From: Virgisporangium aliadipatigenens
GTDB taxonomy: Bacteria > Actinomycetota > Actinomycetes > Mycobacteriales > Micromonosporaceae
Assembly (NCBI RefSeq): GCF_016863615.1
Contig: NZ_BOPF01000035.1
Span: forward strand, 1 to 64,000
Length of the DNA stretch: 64,000 nucleotides
Reading direction: 5' to 3'
The translations under genes and the position numbers were made by a program. Shown one piece after another: positions 20,601 through 26,621 of the stretch. How positions within the stretch are numbered: the first letter of the stretch is position 1; the number at the start of each line of letters is the position of its first letter. The notes below the pieces were generated by a model. It saw nothing but the letters and a program-made list of their open reading frames with translations. It had not been told where the DNA came from and did no database searches.

Positions 20601-23600
20601 ACGAACGGTGCCGGCAGTTCCAGGTGGCCCTGACGATCGATCGCGTCGAACACACTCTTCGGCAGCACCGTCGTGAGCTTCACGCCGCTGACCGGTATCA
20701 GGCTCGCCGCAAACGGTGTCACGACCGCGACCACGGCCGATGCGGTCTCCTTGAGTTCGCGGTCCGGGTGGTACATCGCGGCGAGAACCTCGGTGCTGCC
20801 GCGTTTCAGGTAGGTCGTCCAGACCGCCGGCCCCCGGTCGAGGGCCTCCGTGCCGGACAGCCCGCCCGGTCCGTAGAACGTCGCCGCGAGCGCCAGCGTC
20901 TCGGCCGTACGGTCCGGCGGTACGGCACCGACGGCGGCCGGCTGACCGGGCTGCAGCCCCAACGCACGCGCGGTCGTGCCGGCGTGGCGCCTGACGTCCT
21001 CGACGGTGTGGTTCGGCGAACGCAGCATCGTCGTCACGAACGCGTGCAGCGCGGCCCGTCGCGGTGCGGGGCCGACGTACTCGCTGACGAACACGTTCGC
21101 CTGGTTGCGCACCCGGTTGGGGTCGGGTGTGCCGCTGCCGAACGATGACGGCTCCGGTAGAACCCGGATGTTCAGGGTGCGGCCGATCAGGCGTGCCGTG
21201 TTGGCGAGCCAGAACTGTGCGTCGCGGGCGACGACCGGTCGTACCCGCGCCGACATGTAGCGGCCGGAGCGGTCGCTGATCCACCACGCATCGGTGACGT
21301 GGTCGAACCGGAGCTCGCCGGAGACACGCGCGGGACGCACCACGGTGTTGCCCCGTTCGTCGAAACCGACCGCGATCGTCGGGTGTCCCGTGAGGCCCAG
21401 CAACTCGCGGAACCGCTCGCGCGTGATTCCGGTCTTGGCGTGCATCCGCGTGAAGAGCTCGTCGCGTTCGGCGTCGGTCAACGTCTGCCCCGGCACGTCC
21501 GGCGCGAGGTGTACGACGCCGTCGGGGTCGACCGAGAAGTTCCAGCGCACGTCTTTGGCGTTGGCCAGCGCGGCAACCACCCCGGGATCGTCGAGCCGCC
21601 GCCAGGCAGGGCTGAGGCGCACCGCACCGTCGGGGTGCCGTTCCTGGGGCGGGATGTGACTCGGGCCCGCGATCTCCCCGTACATCGCGGTGAGCACGTC
21701 GGCGGCGCTGACGGTGGTCGGCGGTGGGGTTCCGTCGAGTGTCGAGGTGGCGGTCGCGGCGTCCGTGAAGCTCAGGCGGATCCCGTCGTCCCAGGTGACG
21801 CCCTGCAGGCGGAACCGGTGCCAGAGCGGGACGACGACATGCGGGCCGACCGCGACGGCCCGCTCCAGGTTCACTACGACGGTCACGCCGTCCGTGGGCG
21901 ACGTGTGGTGCCCGTCGTGCACCACGAGCGGCGCGGGGAAGCCGATCCCGTCGTCGTCCCCGCGCAGCCCGGTCAGCTGCTCCGGCGTGAGCGTCAGTTT
22001 CAGCTGGGCCCGCACCGGCGGCAGGTCGTCGCGTCCGGTCAGCCGGCCGGTGACGAAGCGCGCCGTCTCCGACGCCCCCGGTTCGCCGGCCAGCACGTCG
22101 CCGACGAAGCGGGACGGATCGACCTGCGTGTAGCTTTCCCACAGCGCGTTCGGGGCGGTCGGGGCGACACTGTCCGGCGGGCCGTCCGGCCGGCGTTCGT
22201 CGAGATAGCGGCGCACCGTCCGGGTGTCGATCGGCATGCTCGCGGCCGGAGGCGCCGTGGCGGTGTGCACCGAGGCGAGGGTGCCGTCGTCCCGGTACGC
22301 CAGACGGACGGCGCCGAGCCGTATGCCGTCCGGCATCGGTGCGTCGCCGCGCAGCGCGTCGAGCCCGAACCCGCGGAACGTGCCGCCCGGCGGCGCGGTG
22401 ACGGCCCCCGTCCCGGACGCCCGCACCTGGGTCTCCGCGTACACGAACGCGTCCGCGGCGACGCGTTCGACCACGACCACGTGCGGGCGTCGGTCCGGTT
22501 CCTCCAGACGGACGGCGGTGGAGTGGCCGACGGGCAGCGCGGCCAACGCGCTCCTGTCGGCGCGGCCGAACCTGCCGCCCAACCGGCCCTCGAGCAGATC
22601 CTCCGGGCGCGCCAGATCGTCGCGGGCGGTGACGGGAGCTCCGAACGGCGCGAGCACCTGCTCCACGCGTTCGAGGCAGTCGTCGGCGCCGGTCCATGGC
22701 GGCAGCGCCGCGAACGCGGTGTGCAGATGGACGGACGGGATGCCCGGACGCACGCCGCTGTCCCGCGAACTCCCCGGGTTCAGGCCGGCACGGCGGCCCA
22801 GGGGCGGGTCGACGACGGCCTCGGCGGTGGAGATCGGCGCCTCCCGGTGTCGGCCCTTCGACCGCGCGCCGTCGGATCGAGGCGATGGTTCGCCCGGGTC
22901 CGACGTGGATTCGTCGACCGCCGGAACGGTGTCGTCCACCGCCGCCTGGGTGTTCTCCACCGGGGACGCGGCACTCACCGGGGTGGAGCGGCCTGCCGGC
23001 ATCCGGCCGCTGTGCCCATCATCCACAGTGGATGGTCGTGTGCCGGATCCGCTCGGCGGTGCGGCGAGGTCGGCGGGCGCGGTGCGAGTGACGGCGGCCG
23101 GCCCGTCCACATTGGAGGGTGCTGCGGTGGGCGTGACGGCGGGCATCACCGGCCCGTCCACGGTCGAGGACGCCGGGGCGGACTCGGCGGCGGGCGTCAC
23201 CGGCCTGTCCACAATGGAGGCTGCAGCGACCGTCGCGGCCGAGCCCGCCGCAGGCTGTGTGGCGGACGGAGGCGTCGGGGCGGACGCCCGGGCGGCGGGT
23301 GGCGGCGCCGACGAGCCGACCGGTGTCTGTACCGGCGGGGCGGGCGACGGCGCGGTCCGTCCACCGCTGGACGGCGGCTGCCCGGTCTGTGCGCCGCTGG
23401 TCGGCGTGTTCCCGGCGTTCGGTGCGCCGGGCGTCGCTGGCCCGGCGGCCACACCGTCGGATGGCGTGCCCCCGCCACCGTGCACATCGCCCGAGGAAGC
23501 CTGTGCCGGGAACGACGCCCCGGGCAGCGGCGAGAACGGCGCGCCGCCCCGCGCCGACCCGTCGTTCGACGGTGCCGGCCCGACAGCTGCCGACGGCGGC

Positions 23601-24829
23601 CCGTCCGGGGACGGTGACCTGTCCGGCCCGGACCCGCCACCCGGTCCGGGCGGCTCGGGAGGCGCCTCCGGCGCCGACGGCGCGTCGTACGCCGGCGGCG
23701 GTTCGTACGGGGCCGGCGGCGGATCGACGGAGTCCGGCGGGAACCCGTGGGGACCGTCGATGTACGGCGGTGGCTCCGCCGTTGCCTGGTCGTATGCCGG
23801 CGGCGGTCCGTCGGGGTCGACCGGCCCCGGTGACGACGAGCCGTTCGGTGCGGCGCCACCGCCGGCGGAGCCGGCCTTGTCCGGCGGAACGCCCGAGGCG
23901 CCGGAGGGAAACGTCGGGGTGTCCGGGCTGCCCGCGCGACCGTGCGGTGGATCTTCGAGCGCGGCCAGTTGGGCGTTCTCGTACTCGTCCGCGTAGTGCT
24001 GCGCGATGCCGCCGACCAGCGCGGAGGTGAAGGTGGCGCCGGGATTGAAGCCGGCGCCGAGCATCGCCGAGAAGAGCCCTTCGAACAGCGTTTCGGCGAG
24101 CGCGGATCCGACCTCGCGATTGGCCCAGTTGCCCATGAACTTCGGGAACAGCTTGCCGCCGACGACGGCGACGCCGCTGACCCCGAGTCCGATGAAAAGC
24201 CCGCCGGCGAACGACAGTGCGATCTCGCCCATGTCGAGCGTCTTGCGATTGCCCTCGGCGATCTGTATCCCCTGCGCGGCGGCGCTTTGCCATGCTTCCT
24301 CGAGGCCCTCCTGGAGGGTCTCGTAGGCGATGGTTTCCAGGCTGTTCAGCCGCCGGAACTTGAACGCCTGGACGAGCCCGCGAACCACCTCCTGGCCCGC
24401 CTTGATGAGACCGGGAACGGCGGCTGCGCCGAACCCGCTCGCCAGCGACATGGCGATCTGCCAGACCTGGGTGAAGGCGGCGATGACGATGCCGTACTGG
24501 GTGGATTCGGAGTCGGTCGCGAAGTCCGAGGCGGCGAGACCGTACACGACGGCGGTACGGGCGGCCTTGGGCGCGCCCGAGGCGAACTGACCCTGGACGC
24601 CGAAGAACGCTTCGGCGGCGGGTCCCTGAAGGCTGTCGTGCAGGCCGAATCCGATGGTGCCCGTGGTGTGGGCCGCACCCAGCAACTTGGCCGCGAAGGT
24701 GTTGAGTTCGCCGGCCATCTCCCGTAACTCGGTGGGATTGGCCTCCGGGAACTCCTCACCGACGCCGTAGAGGATGAGGGTGTAGACCCACTGCCACTCG
24801 GGGTCGTTGGGGATGTGGAAGTCGGGCAT
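5672..24829 (-). CDS. Giant (6385 aa) type VII-linked polymorphic toxin with papain-like, caspase-like and ADP-ribosyltransferase regions
   Basis: One uninterrupted frame of 19.2 kb. By approximate residue: 1-110, a WXG-like helical export region; 110-280, several hydrophobic segments; 290-690, a Pro/Ala/Gly-rich linker. Related papain-like modules with Cys (DDCLERV; ECAIRV) and His (RPHVVVVER; RPHLVIVER) lie at 695-800 and 1770-1880. 2080-3070 is a long array of short Leu/Pro helical repeats. 3490-3630 is a fuller papain-like module with Cys (TNCVIAS), His (SHVFNVV) and Asp (FLDGQ). 4150-4600 holds hydrophobic segments. 4985-5075 is a caspase-like module (VYGHGGRG and VNCDLG). 5660-5870 is an R-S-E ADP-ribosyltransferase (VYRG, TLTSTS, EFE then TTLLAG). 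5870-6190 is helical or coiled-coil. The start follows the upstream stop by 15 bases with a weak ribosome site, suggesting coupled translation. Effector activity is inferred from motifs; targets are unknown. Confidence 0.93.
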   Translation of the reverse strand: MPDFHIPNDPEWQWVYTLILYGVGEEFPEANPTELREMAGELNTFAAKLLGAAHTTGTIGFGLHDSLQGPAAEAFFGVQGQFASGAPKAARTAVVYGLAASDFATDSESTQYGIVIAAFTQVWQIAMSLASGFGAAAVPGLIKAGQEVVRGLVQAFKFRRLNSLETIAYETLQEGLEEAWQSAAAQGIQIAEGNRKTLDMGEIALSFAGGLFIGLGVSGVAVVGGKLFPKFMGNWANREVGSALAETLFEGLFSAMLGAGFNPGATFTSALVGGIAQHYADEYENAQLAALEDPPHGRAGSPDTPTFPSGASGVPPDKAGSAGGGAAPNGSSSPGPVDPDGPPPAYDQATAEPPPYIDGPHGFPPDSVDPPPAPYEPPPAYDAPSAPEAPPEPPGPGGGSGPDRSPSPDGPPSAAVGPAPSNDGSARGGAPFSPLPGASFPAQASSGDVHGGGGTPSDGVAAGPATPGAPNAGNTPTSGAQTGQPPSSGGRTAPSPAPPVQTPVGSSAPPPAARASAPTPPSATQPAAGSAATVAAASIVDRPVTPAAESAPASSTVDGPVMPAVTPTAAPSNVDGPAAVTRTAPADLAAPPSGSGTRPSTVDDGHSGRMPAGRSTPVSAASPVENTQAAVDDTVPAVDESTSDPGEPSPRSDGARSKGRHREAPISTAEAVVDPPLGRRAGLNPGSSRDSGVRPGIPSVHLHTAFAALPPWTGADDCLERVEQVLAPFGAPVTARDDLARPEDLLEGRLGGRFGRADRSALAALPVGHSTAVRLEEPDRRPHVVVVERVAADAFVYAETQVRASGTGAVTAPPGGTFRGFGLDALRGDAPMPDGIRLGAVRLAYRDDGTLASVHTATAPPAASMPIDTRTVRRYLDERRPDGPPDSVAPTAPNALWESYTQVDPSRFVGDVLAGEPGASETARFVTGRLTGRDDLPPVRAQLKLTLTPEQLTGLRGDDDGIGFPAPLVVHDGHHTSPTDGVTVVVNLERAVAVGPHVVVPLWHRFRLQGVTWDDGIRLSFTDAATATSTLDGTPPPTTVSAADVLTAMYGEIAGPSHIPPQERHPDGAVRLSPAWRRLDDPGVVAALANAKDVRWNFSVDPDGVVHLAPDVPGQTLTDAERDELFTRMHAKTGITRERFRELLGLTGHPTIAVGFDERGNTVVRPARVSGELRFDHVTDAWWISDRSGRYMSARVRPVVARDAQFWLANTARLIGRTLNIRVLPEPSSFGSGTPDPNRVRNQANVFVSEYVGPAPRRAALHAFVTTMLRSPNHTVEDVRRHAGTTARALGLQPGQPAAVGAVPPDRTAETLALAATFYGPGGLSGTEALDRGPAVWTTYLKRGSTEVLAAMYHPDRELKETASAVVAVVTPFAASLIPVSGVKLTTVLPKSVFDAIDRQGHLELPAPFVGMPTVRTLDAFASPGPENVRLVLAARPTLGTGRQAVVPAGRRFKAVRSVQHDGGGFVVECEEQRSALLVAEERRSSPRQRNRHVAERLAGWIRTVESPLPAGPAELAARTLGAFVAAHPDVAVPPATTFEQNPDVRVDVVPQALHTAWRSTDGVPRADLWQALRRRPGAMVLVHDPRTGAAAWLLADDRSGVVVPRWVDTTEPGLFDQPAVADTRRMALLNDLGTRMLFLDPDGRVMTTSEFVGPSFAGLVNQSQDISWEERYQAFFNRSDEPEAHFGAVVSAEDVTRGLAAAPGSMTIVRRPGTERFIVGVSRSDPMTDEVTIEWLAQGRRLSTDVATRLLSAPTVAAATWDPAGAPVPVSGRLAAAVRALPPWTGGPECAIRVASVLGGYRVVSTSDTDGSRPIDDVGRRLGGRFRPAGLDVLRELRQGAHTVVRIDPAGARPHLVIVERQHDGTFTMVELEASTATWDGFAPGTFTSFDLADLTDLADSADLADSDDLTPFDALVEAMDLPEDLRRPIALPFRPDDTLAQVDHTGPVASHTVHTGHPLAAALLDPPVGSPGMPRTATASTQPYPSGTGPTDVQIEEAVARVRGYRQVPDNAQFRRRLATFLRTQAHRDGGWTDTWPTAAYTTYFVEEGNSGPPVLAKEVTRALTDNPVVAVEAVASPAIVLLLRHDPTRVAQLTQVGWQRVLNSPAVHLALRADPSALDAMLADPVLESYVTLPGSSDVTLLQQYPRLYADLGGDAEVFHALAGCVWGFIAAGQPGFREFLRRAEDRHSIAVRLRQHTGLGVLVYHRGSQMNLDDTKWGRIVRDPALLRDLDRYQSALPALAAPKVLDVALRVDREPLRLLATAPELADVLADAPKLVQRLVTGTGRNALRAAIANPAVAHRLSANPSAYDDVPTKELAGVFEGETAPAWTTATVTSAQGNAVQRALALNPGLGPVLSENRTVRTPRGPQDPSLLLFGVRSVQEALSAPLGLMPHEYHRLLRSLAYGIIVPPLPTLGTDVLRAMINSPLLASAMKTPVGPAASLRYFQERYPEQFATFARSLRTSLTLVETTVFRLRQADRYRTDPAMVSRAGENADYAKIFAADEVTWLLDAFDTERLERYFDSPDLVALTAHNPQANGAIGASTLDVVNHPHLLAVLGDLPGLADVGPRHWAALLNDPTLMSTLDTMLAAGGDTAKLARKVLAADVIAPFLELRDPTTVLTDPRLDAVLASDGHLSDTFPVRMTPDGQSVTAADLAAARAIADGSETSGEPHALLADETDVRAAVAGSLSLAVTVVRNPAVATLLRDSPLLRELAVAERAMRILLEDARFVAALATDPRLHAMVADRSATRQLLADDHDLRAALLENDGLARAFAIDVLYLDVQQRRLVGQLMVRDAVLATAIVDDEHLRRTLRVHADLTFHLMYAPPHVRRVVVSSRPVLDALTASPQETLHELASRPVLLEGLCSRRGLLPDARHVHELLRADSLLDLIERRDPTVHEALFANDGVLAFLLLRPEIVHAVAEQPDMAPLLTRKPVRALLKKHVAIVWELQRSADLRRLVTLPGTAEALASNEHLVKSLPDRPWLVQALRRDRTLIDTAREYRPGKDGLDHRSPWQALIHDQNLAETLTARSLRRLEQRPALVAALAAGPTGFTGTEWQQVLDDEPALDRLDALARDSVGGEPLAQAHRAPVGVSLPVHPRPAAPAPDAPSPPPERPEPADQGPQPETADPEPATASTVDMPAPRDPVGDGEGAWLNRVPRLFEHLRDASGTTLAGVLADSPELLQLMRTHDDIAASIAEHPHHAGEYTLRAFLAENPGIDRDPERDIARWAAALDIVADDDLTRQARAVWDAVVAERRAAEARGRAETANRRVALDPADPSTWHYSGVVRYAGQESQQGFDAAELDVLRRLAEGGVGVREKTLALNAARHAHLRGGDQGVTFAFVVNEEWTVDLLVYSRSEGRNDRNQYRWRGNGGRYTSGPAPLNNVHGDAALTSSVRRVPERGGTPVPDVPPPTPVDNPLGVALRDYHRAFAATAVPARTGRKKKKKALTEPLTDRNAALRSFGVADRVLNPDVAGLADPSWPALGPRLPDEVLRRDYPWLAEVNPLGFDTNCVIASIATDLSLAEGTGHRASDATTLNVSDLSRYADHPIEDVSGYDVVTARMAAQPVGARGILVVDATAESHSHVFNVVRRADGVYFLDGQAAGRDATDSGAGGAAHARAPRHPQRIRFLLTGTASRAASGDPGPSTSDNGGAGPTAPEAPAPETPEPEQPGPETHGPETAEPETAEPGPAAAASLHDAVTAAARSGGRTRLSMVDSSTDTVTVTHGRHDSRLRVVIDPHADAPHLALAPDSAHDVVTGRRRPAVLTLPPGLTVEETTRQLVRFGTQLAHEAATATRIRALVRGARTDRLTPGSRPRWLRGLSPADRGRIRSLADRLTELAAAPEDERGPAEDRVLDELRGLGAFRDRTGGARRAETVLRRMAAAGVLRGGTAEQVLRRLWDTRTEAGTEQVVEALDRAGRSLLAHSPHLVGAFGITRDGGSVTLRVAAGTDGPVTPAAIRALPVRVLSVDEWRGLVHSRDDAVVSRDGRLWVRSDASDAAIATELAGHLARRAWRQSHPDASEVDLIAVGLVAEHEAVRRQHFAVRRRARAELGLRPSPDKRSGSAVARAVRAHTTGRYAERIIRAPLDRIERRARDHLAAQQRNLSPERRTDLQGLRGRVDGAYVAPELSGKAPPLIHVIRRLGGALPSAALAAASGTVVGRSPTIIGNSAANTTVFAVTQGVADTAAAALNSAGASGPVLADREAAEPVARYRKPARGGPSTALVKQMPAGALSAIYGLLIAGPATGNWALGSTVLASGAAQSVALFAATDYLADRAEDVAKGRFGHYYAASPDHRRNAYVEALHYFGFELQDRLRATGAGLPEADVAKLRLAKDRLEAMRRGMRAEVGNRLRELNRRRDYLRRVREAVVAPKDRPRITYDPVDRGVPQGRARIWHNAAREAFQHFGMQLPMFTVAAWTGNGWDLAKAMLVASVPRGLGYGAGGNPERAVALADSVAVAAFDALRQVDQAIELMDALIDPTRAPAERDRAASTVRHPWLRKLSERAALAVDQNAVNRRARTTLDDGTTAYRPAVVPWIHQLLFKHVPGLVGQSIGYGIAAGVGWLATGPLIPIVLGAGVAVQVGTAVGETLLRTNEPVYAQVARDRAARAEVAGLPLDNGGFVAAVDAFTTLADTAHRAIVPVQTRPWRGAHRRVYSWTVDTLTRKAYRAHHLERRLRHRAGDLLHHHGPVLSRTPGRPSTGLRLTHLDRGEVAHLREILDDLATARDPRATARTDLDVVALRHELAIVLDDLGLRAEQPDSAGRWAAVRRELRRTHHLGDTAIAEVEQLRQVPLRPPDDADAEVLAVAAAVRVSRAGHPSRERLWAAVDHLHAARPGDTTWYDVRDNGATLHVATPRGAFTLTVTQNAAERSTLTLPADDAVHAAVGRHRGGTTLRVTPDVAADPERFATALRNATEALTTYRSSVRHRIGQLWRSTVDSLTVPIGTTAPPPAVHLPDGAGLSLLATDDAAHRELVAAHTRNGPGPTFRVYGHGGRGVLAGRSPAEIAGLIKSDPHWAANPRDIDLVNCDLGPQFIAELATHFPGLTVTGAHEGTVWATPDGDVYIAGIDRSTGVPRPAPESGAEQWDTARATRSRFDAASGLTTDRAAQITRSTPRQLAARTRPRPRPVRQSHLPGTTAPQRLRENALPFWSPERPYGRRPIVDTAEYTVHAERFESTDLPRLIFARPGVSRALRATAQRLLEVLEAGGDERALRSFVMDDPTSAGQVGTAVDDAQIRDLLRQGNPREILTAIYNAAFYNRRADGPTLKSVVHDIFRTGDWDRAAALGLDVDALKARAAQFHSRARTVANASTTLVGRDDYTDVFSIGNLVAGSARPWTDLAAVMASRQNRTRSTPGAELPGNRSTPGGMRRVGVPLSAREEAFQRASNPGIAGDLADGTELTWRSGHARFTMRNGLWRRAQESAGMPTNSGISGTTARLLMAFDWLRVPDVSREDFLLALIAWNLHTDEHSLFEILRGAEIVGSPIAVSTFTAAEDMYRALTTLGLPLQLLRDASSASRMLPHEAAYAEKATSTSSAGLLAVTPAARTMARLQRELLKAFAESDSAAEELIQDPRWLSDGPAALANMRRWLRENNLNARVIGSQLTDAHLLAMQVFLSNSYVLVNAMWPTNLASTLTGPAALRHHVLKYVDAQLQKWLGTSRQPKLHPLPPIEADGECRQLLDAMRDVGKKDPTALRALHARLRARAEALLPRLAVEMKMHLDMVTDTLQILPPTAAVTVYRGTWGFGPVGSAGLPLRAVGGERITFPTLTSTSRERSIGLEFVNNHANTLTTHRRLDELHSKGYSGRDVSGLAEYDEFETTLLAGASFRVRSRGLEQHGSGDYALVRSDEELPTGVALAVLHQRLTEAEREIQSLAMAHAALRERLADLAARLHDTSDVPRTETPAADAAALREAARALGRRAAGLAASLKAAERTAEEFLGAGLALGSHLGRLPDAAPGRQALARLEAPVTSLRHLSHHKFPALLTRLRDDVDAPVGEVVTLVDEIAEVITEIAAGAPPHGDEYLADAATMNGYTTTLRRHAAELDQAAQLARQRTARRQGTPWNPESHTAALAGETRSIELFLGDTDLVRAATRLEEQARRRLSDAKRLLAAATDKAEEAERDLRRLAGVAAEIGSVRRSLVSDSEDAYRTIVELRTAYLRRPATAHESPEYSIWTSPTGTGGDVPPARTRAVAAPRQGAVLVVDPAVSADRDGAVPLRAVVGRWPVDSGGSIGRFVANPDYLATNAFAPTDPLDAVIRMAADGRVGPECLLLALREGPFDLATDARGRPLLRPAPDGRSCIVLATSGHRRLDSGAARWRRADLTDLVTALPDGVDLLVNPGSPAVARLGGDLVRNAFLAMEIAG
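15392..15404. repeat. Iterated palindrome GTCCA-N3-TGGAC (one of many copies)
   Basis: A 5-3-5 palindrome. Exact copies were read at 1749, 13649, 15392, 17060 and 52983. Copies with one changed base stand at 9968, 13850, 18955, 19403, 23105, 23207 and 36756, and a variant with both ends changed at 23021. Most are inside coding sequence, where they encode STVD/SNVD-type peptides in the toxin linker. The function is unknown. Confidence 0.6.
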
Positions 24830-24844
24830 ACCGGGACGGGGGCG

Positions 24845-25621
24845 TCAGGTCGCGACGGTGGGTTGGCGGTCGCCCGTTCCCGCCTCGTACGTCATGGGCA
24901 GCGGCTCGTAGCCCGGTACGGTCGGGTCGACACCCGCCGCCGGGTTCACGACGAAGAGGACCAAGCCGTCAGTGTCGATCGGATTCCCGGTCGCCGTGGT
25001 GATCGCCGTGGCCGGCGCGACCGGTGCGACGACGTCGAACCGGTTGACGTCCAGGGTGACGGTTCCGTCGGGGAACGGCTTCAGCGCGAGCAGGCGGTAC
25101 CCGTCGCCCACCGGCACACCGTTGAGACGGGCCTCGTCGAGCCCGAACTCCACGCTGAACGACATGAGCGGCGACGTCGGCGCGCGAACCTCCTCGGGCA
25201 CCCGTTCGAACGGGATCGGTGCCACCGTGGCCGGCGCCATGCGTTCGGCGATGCGGAACATCCGTGCCTCGGCGGCCTGTCCCGACCCCGCCGGTAGACC
25301 GTTCAGCGCGCGGGTGAACTCGACCGCGTCGTCCTCGACCTGCAGGTAGCATCGGCCGCTCTCGCGCAGGCCCGTCGCGGCGTAGCCGACCCGTCCCTGC
25401 ACACCCCGGACGAGTCCGTTGATCTGTTCGGTGCCCTGGAGGAACCGCTCGGAGAACTGCGTGCCCGTCTCGTCGGTGCCCCAACTCCTGCCGTGGCGGG
25501 AGACGATGAGGTCCAGCTCGTCGGCGTATCCGGCGTAGCGTTCGCTGTCCAGGGCGTAGGCGTTGCCGACGGCGATGACACCCTCGGGTTCGACCTGGAG
25601 ACGGCCGAGGTACGGGTGCAT
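24845..25621 (-). CDS. WXG100-like type VII accessory protein upstream of the giant toxin
   Basis: 258 residues. The first ~120 are alpha-helical (VGNAYALDSERYAGYADELD, then FSERFLQGTEQINGLVRGVQ and LRESGRCYLQVEDDAVEF) and resemble an ESX helical hairpin without a clear W-x-G. The second half (about 140-258) is beta-rich and unrecognised. It follows the YbaB-like gene by 4 bases and precedes the toxin start by 15, so all three form one transcript. A likely role is as secretion partner or targeting factor for the toxin. This is inference from position and fold impression only. Confidence 0.75.
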   Translation of the reverse strand: MHPYLGRLQVEPEGVIAVGNAYALDSERYAGYADELDLIVSRHGRSWGTDETGTQFSERFLQGTEQINGLVRGVQGRVGYAATGLRESGRCYLQVEDDAVEFTRALNGLPAGSGQAAEARMFRIAERMAPATVAPIPFERVPEEVRAPTSPLMSFSVEFGLDEARLNGVPVGDGYRLLALKPFPDGTVTLDVNRFDVVAPVAPATAITTATGNPIDTDGLVLFVVNPAAGVDPTVPGYEPLPMTYEAGTGDRQPTVAT

Positions 25622-25625
25622 CGGC

Positions 25626-26030
25626 CTATGCGGTTCTTCCGAGCAGTTCCCGCACGCTGGTGGGGATCCGTGGCTCCTTCGGCATGAATGCGTCGGCCCC
25701 CGCGGTCCCGCGCACCAGCGCGTGGACGTCCACCCCCGTGGGCACCACGGGTGCCAGGATCGACGCCGCCTGTTCGAACACGTCCTCCTTGGCCGTGTTG
25801 TAGGTCTCCAGGACCAGCCTGGCGAGGTCGGCCGGAGGCAGGCGCCGGTGCGCCCCGGTGGGGAATTGGACGTCCGTCAGGACGCCGTTCTGGCCCACGG
25901 TCACGCTGACCTCCCGCCGGGCCGACGTCGCGGTGGCCGACAGCGCGCGCATCCTCGTGTGCAGTTCGGTGAAGCCGGTGCGCTGGCGCTGGTACTCCTC
26001 GAAGAGTTGTTCGATATGGCTCACGTCCAT
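25626..26030 (-). CDS. YbaB/EbfC-family protein, first gene of the toxin operon
   Basis: 134 residues. The N-terminal helix (MDVSHIEQLFEEYQRQRTGF) is followed by a short beta segment with VSVTVGQNGVLTDVQF and a C-terminal helix (LARLVLETYNTAKEDVFEQA), the pattern of the YbaB/EbfC nucleoid-associated fold. Small YbaB-like proteins are common at actinobacterial type VII loci, where their function is not established. GGGAGGAG stands about 9 bases before the ATG. A second YbaB-like protein closes the secretion operon at 43080. It could bind DNA, or act as a partner of WXG100-type proteins. Confidence 0.8.
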   Translation of the reverse strand: MDVSHIEQLFEEYQRQRTGFTELHTRMRALSATATSARREVSVTVGQNGVLTDVQFPTGAHRRLPPADLARLVLETYNTAKEDVFEQAASILAPVVPTGVDVHALVRGTAGADAFMPKEPRIPTSVRELLGRTA

Positions 26031-26276
26031 GCCTCGCCGCTCCTCCCGTCGTACGCCGAGTCAAGAACCGTGGTGCTCCGGCGCAAAGAGCGAAAGGCCT
26101 TCTCGGGTGCGCACGTGCAGCCGGTCTGCCCGGACGTGCGTGCGACGGGCGGGCGAGGGCGAACGCGTGCATTTCTGGGCCGATGTTCGGGCAGTCACGG
26201 CGCGGAGGGTCTCCCTCGGACGGCCACCTCACCCCGAGACTCTGTTGGTCATCGCCGACCAACGTGAGGAACGACT
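26031..26276. promoter_or_regulatory. Divergent promoter region between toxin operon and secretion operon
   Basis: This 246-base gap separates the start of the minus-strand toxin operon from the start of the plus-strand secretion operon, so both promoters must lie here or overlap here. No -35/-10 pair is clear enough to name. It contains an inverted repeat just before the ribosome site of the plus-strand operon. The geometry predicts shared regulation of cargo and exporter. Confidence 0.6.
26244..26263. promoter_or_regulatory. Inverted repeat next to the WXG100 ribosome site
   Basis: Perfect 7-base arms gttggtc (26244-26250) and gaccaac (26257-26263) flank atcgcc. The right arm touches the GTGAGGA ribosome site of the first WXG100 gene, so it could be an operator or a hairpin controlling translation. 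Confidence 0.45.
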
Positions 26277-26597
26277 GTGACACTTGCGAACATCTCCACC
26301 GTCGAAGTCGGCATGCAGCAGGCCGCCAGACACTTCGACGACACGGTTACCGAGTTCACCGGTTCCCTGCGGGCGGTCAACACCCAGATGGCGATGCTCC
26401 AGGCGTCCTGGACCGGCCGGGCCTCGAAGGGCTTCAACCAGGCGATGGACAACTGGGAGGCGTCGTTCCTGGGCGTCATCAACGAACTGGTGCACATGCT
26501 GGCGGTCATGGGCGCGACCACCCAGGGCTACATCGCGGCCGAGGACGAGGCCGCCAACACCGCGCAGTCCTTCGCCCAGGCCCTGCCGGGCATCTGA
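26277..26597 (+). CDS. WXG100 family (EsxA/EsxB-like) secretion substrate 1
   Basis: 106 residues. It forms the two-helix hairpin of the WXG100 family: a first helix, the turn with SWTGRA (W-T-G at about 45-47), a second helix, and a C-terminal Y-x-x-x-E signal (YIAAE) that EccC uses to recognise its cargo. GTG start with GAGGAA upstream. It probably pairs with the second WXG100 protein encoded 24 bases downstream as an obligate heterodimer exported by the type VII machine. It is the first gene of the secretion operon. Confidence 0.93.
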   Translation: MTLANISTVEVGMQQAARHFDDTVTEFTGSLRAVNTQMAMLQASWTGRASKGFNQAMDNWEASFLGVINELVHMLAVMGATTQGYIAAEDEAANTAQSFAQALPGI

Positions 26598-26621
26598 GCC
26601 GACAGCCGAGAGGGTTCTGGC

